A stretch of DNA of 64,000 nt from Lachnospiraceae bacterium AB2028 (GTDB lineage Bacteria > Bacillota > Clostridia > Lachnospirales > Lachnospiraceae), in contig JHYJ01000006.1 of NCBI GenBank assembly GCA_000621425.1, forward strand, positions 279,393-343,392, in the 5' to 3' direction. Below, piece by piece: positions 1 through 9,028 of this stretch (position 1 is its first letter; every line of letters begins with the position of its first letter). The translations under genes and the position numbers were made by a program. The notes below the pieces were generated by a model. That model saw only the letters and a list, made by a program, of their open reading frames with translations, was not told where the DNA came from and searched no databases.

Positions 1-972
1 GTGGACAATACGGAAACTCTTGAATATGTTTTGGAACGGGGAAGACAGACCGGAATCAATGTTTTAACCTGTGCAAATGTTACCGTTGGGATGCAGGGAA
101 AAGAGCTAGTAGATATGGATGCTCTTAAAGCTGCAGGGGCGGCTGGCTTTACGGATGATGGAAAGCCGCTTTTGGATGCGGATCTGGTAAAGAGGGCAAT
201 GAAAAAAAGTGCGGCCCTTGGAATGATACTCAGTTTCCATGAGGAGGATCCTGCATTTATCAAAAACAACGGTGTAAACCATGGAAAGGCATCTGAACAT
301 TTTGGCATATACGGCTCCGACCGTGAGGCTGAGATTTCCATGATAAGGCGTGATATAGAACTGGCACTTGAAACCGGCGCGGAGATAGATATACAGCACA
401 TAAGTACTGCCGAGGGTGTGGAGCTTGTAAGGGAAGCAAGGAAAAAGAGCGCGAAGATCCATGCAGAGGCAACACCCCATCATTTTTCGCTCACGGAAGA
501 TGCGGCAATTGAACATGGTACCCTTGCAAAGATGAACCCGCCCCTTAGGACAGAGGCAGACAGATTGGCGGTAGCGGAAGGACTGCGTGACGGTACTATA
601 GAGATGATTGCAACAGACCACGCTCCCCATAGCGCAGAAGAAAAGAGCAAGCCTATAACAGAGGCACCAAGCGGTATCATAGGTTTGGAAACAATGCTGC
701 CCCTTGCAATTATGAATCTGGTGGAGCCGGGGGTACTCAGTATAGAACAGTTTGTTGAAAGGGCCAGCTGCGGACCGGCAAAGGTTTACGGTCTGGATGC
801 CGGCGTTATAAAGGAAGGGATGCAGGCAGATATTTGTATCTTTGATTCCCGGGGAAAGTGGATTGCAGGGGACTACCGTTCTAAATCATCTAACTCGCCG
901 TTTACCGGCCAGGAGATGCGGGGAATGGTAAAATGGACGATATGCAGGGGCACGGTGGTGTACGAGGCTTGA
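1..972 (+). CDS. pyrC: dihydroorotase, 5' end missing
   Basis: Dihydroorotase closes carbamoyl-aspartate to dihydroorotate in pyrimidine synthesis. About 323 residues are visible against a usual length near 425, and the frame is open from base 1. The GTG at position 1 is therefore very probably an internal valine (families read P-V-V-D-N here) and not a start. The N-terminal HxH metal pair lies outside the window. Amidohydrolase signatures that remain are FTDDG near residue 51, SFHEED near 78, QHIS near 132, ATPHH near 157 and ATDHAPH near 206, the last carrying the catalytic aspartate. It is followed by pyrK and pyrD, which fits a pyr cluster. The family call is firm; only the start is unknown. 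Confidence 0.94.
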   Translation: MDNTETLEYVLERGRQTGINVLTCANVTVGMQGKELVDMDALKAAGAAGFTDDGKPLLDADLVKRAMKKSAALGMILSFHEEDPAFIKNNGVNHGKASEHFGIYGSDREAEISMIRRDIELALETGAEIDIQHISTAEGVELVREARKKSAKIHAEATPHHFSLTEDAAIEHGTLAKMNPPLRTEADRLAVAEGLRDGTIEMIATDHAPHSAEEKSKPITEAPSGIIGLETMLPLAIMNLVEPGVLSIEQFVERASCGPAKVYGLDAGVIKEGMQADICIFDSRGKWIAGDYRSKSSNSPFTGQEMRGMVKWTICRGTVVYEA

Positions 973-991
973 TGCAAGCTTAAGTCAATTA

Positions 992-1000
992 TGCTATAAT
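992..1000 (+). promoter_or_regulatory. extended -10 promoter candidate for pyrK-pyrD
   Basis: TGCTATAAT is a perfect extended -10 element 36 bases before the pyrK start. No good -35 is visible; the hexamer 17 bases upstream is ATGCAA. A short palindrome GCTTG-ATG-CAAGC (967-979) overlaps the pyrC stop. This suggests that pyrK-pyrD can be transcribed apart from pyrC. Confidence 0.5.
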
Positions 1001-1036
1001 GTACAAAATAGTTGTATGTTTTTTTGGAGCTAAAAA

Positions 1037-1816
1037 ATGAAACGAAAAGAAAACGCACAGATAATCGAACAGGTGGAGCTTGCACCGGGAATCTGGTCAT
1101 TAAAGCTTAAAACTGAGATGGCGAAGGAGGCTGTTCCGGGGCAGTTTATTGGAATATACCCGAAGGACGGGAGCAGGCTGCTCATGCGTCCCATCAGCAT
1201 CTGTGACGCAGATTCAGATGAAGGTATCCTGCGGGTAGTATACAGGGCAGGTGGATCCGGTACTAAGGAAATATCAGCTTACAAGGCTTGTGAGACTGTC
1301 GATATCCTGGGAATTCTTGGCAACGGATACGATATGGATGCCGTAAAGGGAAAGAAAGTACTGCTGTTAGGCGGAGGCATTGGAATACCACCTATGCTTT
1401 ACGGATGTAAGGCCCTTAAGGAAAATGGCATAGACTGTGCGGCAGTGCTTGGCTATGCGGACAGCAATATGTTCCTGAAGGATGATTTTGAGGCTGTGTG
1501 TGATACTCATATAGCAACCATGGACGGGAGCTTTGGTACAAAGGGTACCGTAATAGATGCGCTTAACGAACAGGGAGTGTCAGGTGATGTGATATTTGCC
1601 TGCGGTCCTATGCCTATGCTTCGCGCCATAAAGTCTTATGCGGCTGAGAAGGGGATGGAAGCATACATTTCCCTTGAAGAGCGTATGGCCTGCGGTGTGG
1701 GTGCATGTCTCGGCTGCGTAACAAAGACCGTGAATGTTGATCACCATACTCATGTTAAGAACAGCCGGATCTGTGTGGAAGGACCTGTGTTTAAGGCTGA
1801 GGATGTTGATATCTGA
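1037..1816 (+). CDS. pyrK: dihydroorotate dehydrogenase B, electron-transfer subunit
   Basis: PyrK is the FAD and [2Fe-2S] subunit that passes electrons from dihydroorotate oxidation by PyrD to NAD+. The protein has 259 residues, normal for the family. The flavin-binding RPIS motif is at 51-54, the glycine-rich NAD-binding stretch LGGGIGIPP at 111-119, and the iron-sulphur cysteines are C219, C224, C227 and C246 in the C-x4-C-x2-C-x18-C arrangement. GGAG at 1025-1028 supports the ATG. It sits 20 bases before pyrD, its obligate partner. Confidence 0.96.
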   Translation: MKRKENAQIIEQVELAPGIWSLKLKTEMAKEAVPGQFIGIYPKDGSRLLMRPISICDADSDEGILRVVYRAGGSGTKEISAYKACETVDILGILGNGYDMDAVKGKKVLLLGGGIGIPPMLYGCKALKENGIDCAAVLGYADSNMFLKDDFEAVCDTHIATMDGSFGTKGTVIDALNEQGVSGDVIFACGPMPMLRAIKSYAAEKGMEAYISLEERMACGVGACLGCVTKTVNVDHHTHVKNSRICVEGPVFKAEDVDI

Positions 1817-1836
1817 GTGATGGTCAGGAGAATAGG

Positions 1837-2742
1837 ATGAATACCAGAGTTAATATAGCAGGAATAGAATTAAAGAATCCCGTAATGACGGCATCCGGCA
1901 CTTTCGGATCGGGAATGGAATATGCGGAATTTGCAGATCTGAACCGTCTTGGGGCTGTAGTCACAAAGGGGGTTGCAAATGTGCCCTGGGCGGGGAATCC
2001 TACCCCAAGGGTCACTGAAGTATATGGCGGTATGCTCAATGCTATAGGTTTGCAGAATCCCGGTGTGGATGTTTTTATGGAAAGGGACCTGCCTTTCTTA
2101 AGTAAGTATGATACAAGGGTGATCGTAAATGTCTGTGGCCATACCGTAGAGGAATACACTGAAACAGTTGAAAAGCTCAATTCTACGGACGTAGATCTTT
2201 ATGAGATAAATCTTTCATGTCCCAATGTAAAGCAGGGGGCACTTGCCTTCGGTCAGGATCCAAAGGTTCTGGAAGAGACCACAAGAGCAATAAAGAGTGC
2301 ATCAAAAAAGCCTGTGATAATAAAGCTTTCACCTAATGTTACCAGCATAGCCGATATGGCAAGGGCTGCGGAAGCAGGCGGAGCAGACTGCATATCCCTT
2401 ATCAATACCCTTATCGGCATGAAGATTGACATAAACAGAAGAAAATTTGTACTTGCAAATAAGACCGGCGGTTTCTCGGGCCCTTCAGTAAAGCCGGTGG
2501 CCGTTCGTATGGTCTATGATGCCGCACACGCGGTAAAGATTCCTGTCATAGGAATGGGCGGCATCTCAAATGCGGAGGATGCCCTTGAATTCATTCTCGC
2601 AGGAGCAACGGCAATTTCTGTCGGAACAGCCAACTTCCACGACCCCGGCACCACGATTAAGGTGATTGAGGGGATAGAGGAATATATGTCAAAGTATGGC
2701 GTGGCAGACATAAATGAGCTTGTAGGAGCGGTGTCTGATTAA
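1837..2742 (+). CDS. pyrD: dihydroorotate dehydrogenase B, catalytic subunit
   Basis: This FMN-containing class 1B dihydroorotate dehydrogenase oxidises dihydroorotate to orotate. It has 301 residues. The active-site NLSCPN motif puts the catalytic base at C128, which marks the class 1 cytosolic enzymes, and the TKG motif (43-45) contacts flavin and orotate. The glycine-rich phosphate-binding GMGGI segment and the SVGTANF stretch lie in the C-terminal third. The adjacent pyrK confirms the heterotetrameric, NAD-dependent 1B type. AGGAG lies just before the ATG. Confidence 0.97.
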   Translation: MNTRVNIAGIELKNPVMTASGTFGSGMEYAEFADLNRLGAVVTKGVANVPWAGNPTPRVTEVYGGMLNAIGLQNPGVDVFMERDLPFLSKYDTRVIVNVCGHTVEEYTETVEKLNSTDVDLYEINLSCPNVKQGALAFGQDPKVLEETTRAIKSASKKPVIIKLSPNVTSIADMARAAEAGGADCISLINTLIGMKIDINRRKFVLANKTGGFSGPSVKPVAVRMVYDAAHAVKIPVIGMGGISNAEDALEFILAGATAISVGTANFHDPGTTIKVIEGIEEYMSKYGVADINELVGAVSD

Positions 2743-2783
2743 CGAAATTATATTTATAGTGTATTTTGAAAGGAGGCGGTTTC

Positions 2784-3428
2784 ATGAGTGAAAAGAGATT
2801 TGTGGTGGCACTTACAAGAACCTGCGGAAGCGGAGCAACATGGATAGGCGAGAAGCTGGCAGAGGATTACGGAATCGATTTTTACGACAAGAAGATACTG
2901 CGCCTTGCCAGCGAGGACAGCGGCATCAGCGAGGCTCTTTTTGCAAAGGCAGACGAGACCATGAAGCACAGCCTTCTCTATAAGGTTACGCAGAAGGTTT
3001 ATAACGGCGAAGTGATACCGCCGGAAAGCCCTGACTATACGAAGAACGATAACCTCTTTGCTTTCCAGGCGAAGGTTCTGAAGGAACTGGCAGAAAGAGA
3101 ATCCTTTGTCTGCATCGGAAGAGGCGCCGACTATATACTGAAGGATTTTCCTCATGTGGTGAAGGTTTTCGTCTGTGCACCAATGGAGAAGTGCATACAG
3201 ACCGAAATGGAACGTCTTTCCATGGACAGGAAGACTGCTGAAAAGCATATCAATGAATTTGATAAATACAGAAGATCATATTATAAATACCATACGGGAC
3301 GTGAATGGGAGAGTCCGTATAACTACGATCTCTGCCTCAATACCGGTGATATCACAATTGAGCAGGGAGCAAAAGTAATTGAGGATTACATAGCCAACAA
3401 ATATGGCATAACTGTAAAAAATAAATAA
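2784..3428 (+). CDS. cytidylate-kinase-like protein
   Basis: A 214-residue protein of the cytidylate-kinase-like family (Pfam Cytidylate_kin2). The N-terminus has a P-loop-like stretch RTCGSGATWIG, followed by FYDKKIL, which is typical of this family, and IGRGADYIL further on. The frame is also open from a TTG at 2766, but AAAGGAGG at 2769-2776 places the start at the ATG at 2784. Members are common in Firmicutes and their true substrate is mostly unproven; a nucleoside-monophosphate kinase role is inferred. Its place behind pyrD would suit pyrimidine nucleotide metabolism, but that is only context. Confidence 0.85.
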   Translation: MSEKRFVVALTRTCGSGATWIGEKLAEDYGIDFYDKKILRLASEDSGISEALFAKADETMKHSLLYKVTQKVYNGEVIPPESPDYTKNDNLFAFQAKVLKELAERESFVCIGRGADYILKDFPHVVKVFVCAPMEKCIQTEMERLSMDRKTAEKHINEFDKYRRSYYKYHTGREWESPYNYDLCLNTGDITIEQGAKVIEDYIANKYGITVKNK

Positions 3429-3493
3429 ATCCGTTAATTCAGAAATGACCGCATGGCCGGTGTAATGCTGGAATGTGCGGTTCGGAGGGGAGA

Positions 3494-4393
3494 ATGTTTG
3501 ATCGAAGGTACTATGACAGGCTGGGGAGACTCAGACTGGCAATAGAGAAAAAGAGCAATGCGTCTATGCAGGGCGGACGGAAGAGCAGCAGGAAGGGTAA
3601 TTCTGCCGAGTTTTCCGATTTCAGGGAATACATGCCCGGAGACGATATCCGTTCCATTGACTGGAATGCATATGCCAGGCTGGACAGGCTTTATATCAAA
3701 GAGTTCATGGAGGAAAAGGAGAGTACCATAACCTTTATCCTTGATTTCAGCCGTTCAATGGAATATGGGGAAAAGAAAAAGTCGGAGCTTGCCAGTGAGC
3801 TTACTGCGGCGCTTTCCTATATTGCACTTTTGAATCAGGACAGGGTAATGGTAATGGATGCGGCCAATCCTGCAAGGAGGTTCTTTGCATCAGGAGGTAA
3901 GGCTGGTTACAGGAATCTGGAGCGGTTCCTGGAAAGCACTACGGGGTCGGAGCCGGCAGATCTTTTCGGGGCGGTAAAGAGCCTGGATAAGATGCAGGCT
4001 GGCCTTACCATAGTAATCTCAGACTTCATGTCCGAGGATTTCATAACCCTGGACGATAAGACGCCACAGTCGGAACTGCCATTGGTAAAGATGATAAGAT
4101 ACCTAAAGTTCCGAAAGCAGTCTGTAGTCCTGCTGCATGTGCTTGCAAAGGAAGAAACGGATATAACCCTTGAGGGAACCTGCAATCTTATTGATTCAGA
4201 AGATAATGAATCGAAACTCAGGGTGACAATGGATTCCGAGAGCATAGGCAGATATAACGCAGGGCTCAAGGCTTTTACAGGGAACCTTAAGTCAATTTGC
4301 AAGAAGAACGGCGCAGGGTATCATCTCTGCAACACGGGAACAAGTTTTGACCGTATAATATTTAATGAACTGAAAGACCTGTATGAATGGTAA
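3494..4393 (+). CDS. DUF58 domain protein, vWA-type
   Basis: A 299-residue DUF58 protein. The family hallmark R-x-Y-x-PGDD-x-R-x-ID-W is at 44-57, followed by a von Willebrand A-like core with a MIDAS-type D-F-S-R-S from D84. GGAGGGG at 3484-3490 supports this ATG over an in-frame ATG at 3473. DUF58 proteins usually work with a MoxR AAA+ ATPase and BatA-like membrane proteins. Here the BatA-like partner follows at once, but no MoxR gene is present. A soluble partner or chaperone role is inferred. Confidence 0.9.
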   Translation: MFDRRYYDRLGRLRLAIEKKSNASMQGGRKSSRKGNSAEFSDFREYMPGDDIRSIDWNAYARLDRLYIKEFMEEKESTITFILDFSRSMEYGEKKKSELASELTAALSYIALLNQDRVMVMDAANPARRFFASGGKAGYRNLERFLESTTGSEPADLFGAVKSLDKMQAGLTIVISDFMSEDFITLDDKTPQSELPLVKMIRYLKFRKQSVVLLHVLAKEETDITLEGTCNLIDSEDNESKLRVTMDSESIGRYNAGLKAFTGNLKSICKKNGAGYHLCNTGTSFDRIIFNELKDLYEW

Positions 4394-4468
4394 GGCCGTT
4401 GATGTAGTTTGTTATGAGGGAGGATGTCTGTGAGAATTTTTGTATCGCAGACATGATGGAGGAGTGAA

Positions 4469-7400
4469 ATGTCATTTTCTAGTTTGTGGCCGCTTATTTT
4501 TATTGGTGCCATACCTGTAATAGTAATTCTTTATCTTTTAAAGCCCAAGGGGAAGGATGTGGAGATTTCTTCAAATCTTCTCTGGAAACATATCTTCAAG
4601 AATCAACAGTCCAAAACGTTTTTTGAAAAATTCATTCACGAGATACTGATGTATCTGCAGATACTTGTGATGTTTCTTTTGATACTTGCGCTTATGGCGC
4701 CTTTTGTGATGACTGATTCGCTGACAGGTGGAAGCACAGTCATAGTTATTGACAATTCTTTCAGCATGCAGCACCTTAACGCTGATGGTAAGACCAGGTT
4801 AGACGAAGCAAAGGCCCAGGCTCTTGACTATGTAGCAGGTGGCGGAGAAATCACTATCATTTCTGCATCGGATTCCGTAAAGATACTCATATCCAATTCA
4901 CAGGATAGGAATAGACTCAGGCAGACCATAAACAGCATTGCGGCTGATGATACGGAAGGTGACGCATCTGACCTTTACAGCCTTCTGTCAACAATTGAAG
5001 CCGACCATACTCTGATACTGACTGACGGCTACGGCTGTGATGCTCTGAGTGCTTATGCAGAGATTCTTAAAGCTGATGTCATTGATACCGGTGAGGCAGT
5101 TTCTAATGTTTCACTTGATTACGTTTTTGCGGGCGAAAAGGACGGCAAGCAGCAGGTATCCGTAAGATTTACGGATTATAGTGATGCTGCGGCCACAATG
5201 GATGTTTCCCTTTATGATGTCAGCGGAAACCTGATAGAACTTAAGAGTGCCCATACCGATGCAGGAAAGAGCGGTTCCGTGCTTTTTGAAAATGTTCCCG
5301 CAGGTGGAGATTATTACAGGGCGGAGATCTCATCGATACAGTTTGATAAGTCCAGCGTATCTGCCGGTTCGGTGGTCGCATCCCATGACCGGGATTCTCT
5401 TTCCCAGGATAACGCGGCGTATGCGCTGACCCATGAGAGTGGCGAGGTAAACGGCATGCTGGTGGGAGGCGGAAATACCTTTATAGAGCGGGCTTTCTTT
5501 GCTGTGACCGGAAATGATATGGTTCGTGCAGTTTCGGATAATGCGCTGGAGGCCAGTCCGTCTACGTTGGTAATTTATGATGCCGGCATGGTAAGGGCGC
5601 AGAATACGACAAATTCAATGGAATTCATGCCGGGAAATGCGGCAGGTACCCTTTCCCATGTGACTATAAAAGTTAAAGAATGCGAGCTTACGGAAGGGCT
5701 CGGAGATTTTAATATTGGCGCAAATGAGGTCTTCTACTATGATGTGCCGGAGTGGGCAGAAAGCTTCATGGAAGTGGAAGATAAATGTGTGGGCTACTAC
5801 GGTATAAACCAGGGCCACCGTGAAGTGGTGGTAGGTTTTGACATAAGGGAAAGTGATTTTGCCCTGCAGGCAGAATTCCCTGTATTTATGGCTGAATCCG
5901 TAAGCTATCTTTCGGATATGGGAATGCTGGCAAAGAATACGTATGAAACGGGTGACAGTATAGTACTCAATCCTTTGCCTGATTATATCCAGATATCAGG
6001 GGTTCCCGTGGGCAGGCTTGAGCGTGCAGGTGTGTTCTATGTGACAGCAGGACTTAAGAATGAATACTATGTGGTGGCATCACCGGCATTGGGTAGGGAC
6101 GGTAAGGTTACTTCAGATAATCTTATTTACTCCGGAACGCAGAGTGCAGCAAAGGCAAAGAAGAGCCTGTGCTGGATTCTCCTTGCGGTAGCACTTATCC
6201 TGCTCGTATTAGAGTGGATACTCTATGTAAAGAAGATGAATTACCGGAGAAAATTCTATCTCATACTCCGGATAATAATAATGATCCTTGTGATACTTTC
6301 CATGCTGGGAATAAGGTTTCCAAGGAAGGCAAAGGATGTTACCACGGTATTTGTAGTGGACTATTCCGTCAGCGATGAGGAAAATATGGAAGCCTTTGAG
6401 GATTTCATAGATGATGCGCTGAAGGATATGCCGGCAAATAACAAATATGCCATAGTAGGTTTCGGAAGGGATGCCGTGGTGGACCAGTTCGTTACTGACA
6501 GGGATATGTTCATGGGCCTGAATTCCGCTGCGGATGATACTGCTACCAATTTCGAAAAAGCTCTGCAGAGAGCTATATCACTTATACCCGCTGATTCCGC
6601 CGGAAGGATAGTGGTACTTACTGACGGAAAACAGACGGCAGGCGACATTGAGAATACCGTTTCAATGATCAGGTCCGGTGAGATAAGCTTGGAGGCTTAT
6701 GTACTTGGTTCGGAATCCGGTGATGACTGTTACATAGAATCAGTGGATATGCCGGATGAACTGCATCCAGGTGATAAGTATTATATGACGGTGGCACTGG
6801 AGAGTAACTATGAAACAGATGCCATCATAAAGATAATGTCTGACGGCAATGTGGTAACCCAGGAGTCAGTACACCTGCGTTCCGGACATAATGAGTTTAT
6901 CTTTGAAGAAACAGTTACGGGGGACTCCCTGGAACAGTTTACGGTAGAAGTTGAAGCTATGGGGGATACCTGTGCCGAGAATGATGTTTACGATGCATAC
7001 TCAGAGGTTACAAATGCACCGAAAATACTAGTGCTCAGAGGTAACGGTGAAAACTATGCTCCCTTTGAGGCTCTGCTTTCTGCGATAAATGTTAATGCGG
7101 AGATAAAGAAGGCTTCAAATGCGCCTGAAACCCTGAATGACCTTCTGGTATATAGGGCTGTCATCATAGAGAATGCTTATTTCGGTGAGCTTCCGGAAGG
7201 ATTCCTTGATAATCTTGAGACCTATGTAAAAGATTATGGACGCGGACTGATAATGACCGGCGGCGAGGACAGTTTCATGCTGGGCGGATACAACGATACG
7301 GTAGTGGAAGATGTACTGCCCGTCAATATGGAGCTTAGGAGCGTGGTTGAGGTGCCGAAGACTGCAATCGTAATGGTAATAGACCATTCCGGTTCCATGG

Positions 7401-8992
7401 ATGATTATGCCGGAAACGGATTTACCATCCTTGACATGGCGCTTGAGGCTTCCAAGCGTGCTGTAGACAATATGCGTGATACGGATGATGTTGGAGTCCT
7501 GGCATTTGACGATTATTTCAAATGGTATCATCCTATTTCGGATGCATCTGACAAGCAGGGGATAAAGGATGATATTGATTCTATTCCTAGTGGCGGCGGT
7601 ACGATTATAATGCCTGCACTTGAGGAGGCCAGGGCTGAGATAAAGTACAGCGATGCCCAGGTAAAGCATATCATACTCCTTACTGATGGTATGGGTGAGA
7701 CAGATAATTTCTCATCGGTAATAAGCAAGATAAATGCAGACAATGTAACGCTTTCCACGGTTGCAGTAGGCCAGTATTCGGATACTGCGCTTATGGCTGA
7801 CCTGGCAAAGCAGTGCGGCGGAAGATACTATTACGCCGATGGTAATACAGACCTGCCCAGGATATTCTCTCAGGAAGTTTTCATGGGCGGAAACACATAT
7901 ATCAAGAACGGCGACTATTCGCTTTCAGTGGCATCAAGCGATATAACAAACGGCCTGTTTGAAAACGGTTGGTTTAACATACTTGGTTATGTGGCCGGCT
8001 CGCCTAAGACTGGAGCGCAGCAGTTAGTTATAAGTGATGAGGGCGATCCTGTCCTTACCGCATGGCAGTACGGTCTTGGTAAGACCATTGCATGGAATAC
8101 CAGCGTGGATGGCGGCTGGACTGCAGCTTATTCAGGAAATGATGATTATGCTGAACTTTGGCGCAGGATGATAGACTATGTCACCGGCACCGGCGGAGTA
8201 GGCGAGGACCGTGTGGATGTAAAGCAGGTAGGCGAGCAGACCGTGCTTGAATACTATACGGATGAGTATTCTGATGGAACGGAGATCACAGCAATATATA
8301 CAAGCCCGGACGGTGAAACCGGTGATGTTAATTTTACTGCATCGGAGCCCGGTGTTTATCGTGCGGTTATAGATTCTACTCAAAAAGGATTGTATAATAT
8401 CAACGTCCGCCGCAGCGATGACGGTACCATACAGGGAGCCTTTACTACCGCCAGCGTGGTACAGTACAGTGATGAGTACAGGTTTGACATAACGGACAAG
8501 AGTTTCCGGACCTTTGTGGAGAATTACGGTTTCTATCTGACGCCGGAAGACAATATTTGGAAAAAACTTGAGGTCAGCACTGCAGGAAGCATAGATCTGA
8601 CGAATTTCTTTATCATACTTGCCATGATACTGTTCTTGGCTGATATCGCCGGTAGGAGATTCGGCTGGGAACCTGCAAAGAGAAACTTTAAGCTGCTGGG
8701 CAAGAAACAGAAGTTGCAGCCGGCTGGTGCTACGGAAGGTGTTATGGCAGATGGAAATGCAGCACCCGGAACGGCTGGTCAGTCAGGTAATGCTCAGTTT
8801 AATGTTGCTCCCGGACAGATGCCGTCACAGGGCACACCCGGAATGAATGCGGGGGTTCCCGGATCACAGCCGATGCCTGCAGCAGCTAAGGTAAATAAGG
8901 GCAAGGCATCAAAGAAAAAGGCTGAGCCTGAAAATGACACCCTGGATACATCCGCGCTTCTTAAGAAAAAGCGTGAGCGTAACAATGGTTAA
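4469..8992 (+). CDS. giant BatA-like membrane protein with three vWA-like domains
   Basis: A 1,507-residue protein that looks like two proteins joined. The first part is BatA-like: membrane segments near 6-24 and 60-81, then a vWA domain with D-N-S-F-S at 95-99. Two further membrane segments at about 565-587 and 594-613 lead into a second, degenerate vWA (D-Y-S-V-S at 630-634). A glutamine-amidotransferase-like fold follows at about 850-955, then a classical vWA with the MIDAS D-H-S-G-S at 971-975 and TDG near 1071. A last membrane helix (about 1376-1393) precedes a Gly/Pro/Ala/Lys-rich tail. GGAGGAG lies before the ATG. The function is unknown; a surface complex with the upstream DUF58 protein is inferred. 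In other genomes the two halves are usually separate genes. Confidence 0.85.
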   Translation: MSFSSLWPLIFIGAIPVIVILYLLKPKGKDVEISSNLLWKHIFKNQQSKTFFEKFIHEILMYLQILVMFLLILALMAPFVMTDSLTGGSTVIVIDNSFSMQHLNADGKTRLDEAKAQALDYVAGGGEITIISASDSVKILISNSQDRNRLRQTINSIAADDTEGDASDLYSLLSTIEADHTLILTDGYGCDALSAYAEILKADVIDTGEAVSNVSLDYVFAGEKDGKQQVSVRFTDYSDAAATMDVSLYDVSGNLIELKSAHTDAGKSGSVLFENVPAGGDYYRAEISSIQFDKSSVSAGSVVASHDRDSLSQDNAAYALTHESGEVNGMLVGGGNTFIERAFFAVTGNDMVRAVSDNALEASPSTLVIYDAGMVRAQNTTNSMEFMPGNAAGTLSHVTIKVKECELTEGLGDFNIGANEVFYYDVPEWAESFMEVEDKCVGYYGINQGHREVVVGFDIRESDFALQAEFPVFMAESVSYLSDMGMLAKNTYETGDSIVLNPLPDYIQISGVPVGRLERAGVFYVTAGLKNEYYVVASPALGRDGKVTSDNLIYSGTQSAAKAKKSLCWILLAVALILLVLEWILYVKKMNYRRKFYLILRIIIMILVILSMLGIRFPRKAKDVTTVFVVDYSVSDEENMEAFEDFIDDALKDMPANNKYAIVGFGRDAVVDQFVTDRDMFMGLNSAADDTATNFEKALQRAISLIPADSAGRIVVLTDGKQTAGDIENTVSMIRSGEISLEAYVLGSESGDDCYIESVDMPDELHPGDKYYMTVALESNYETDAIIKIMSDGNVVTQESVHLRSGHNEFIFEETVTGDSLEQFTVEVEAMGDTCAENDVYDAYSEVTNAPKILVLRGNGENYAPFEALLSAINVNAEIKKASNAPETLNDLLVYRAVIIENAYFGELPEGFLDNLETYVKDYGRGLIMTGGEDSFMLGGYNDTVVEDVLPVNMELRSVVEVPKTAIVMVIDHSGSMDDYAGNGFTILDMALEASKRAVDNMRDTDDVGVLAFDDYFKWYHPISDASDKQGIKDDIDSIPSGGGTIIMPALEEARAEIKYSDAQVKHIILLTDGMGETDNFSSVISKINADNVTLSTVAVGQYSDTALMADLAKQCGGRYYYADGNTDLPRIFSQEVFMGGNTYIKNGDYSLSVASSDITNGLFENGWFNILGYVAGSPKTGAQQLVISDEGDPVLTAWQYGLGKTIAWNTSVDGGWTAAYSGNDDYAELWRRMIDYVTGTGGVGEDRVDVKQVGEQTVLEYYTDEYSDGTEITAIYTSPDGETGDVNFTASEPGVYRAVIDSTQKGLYNINVRRSDDGTIQGAFTTASVVQYSDEYRFDITDKSFRTFVENYGFYLTPEDNIWKKLEVSTAGSIDLTNFFIILAMILFLADIAGRRFGWEPAKRNFKLLGKKQKLQPAGATEGVMADGNAAPGTAGQSGNAQFNVAPGQMPSQGTPGMNAGVPGSQPMPAAAKVNKGKASKKKAEPENDTLDTSALLKKKRERNNG

Positions 8993-9028
8993 TAATTAAA
9001 TATAATATTACTTTTTAGGAGGCTTGCA

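Noticed and set aside
106..630. long minus-strand frame opposite pyrC
   Set aside because: A shadow of the pyrC coding frame with Cys/Arg-rich nonsense composition and no ribosome site.
2766..2783. TTG start of the cytidylate-kinase-like gene
   Set aside because: The ribosome site AAAGGAGG lies inside this extension and points to the ATG at 2784.
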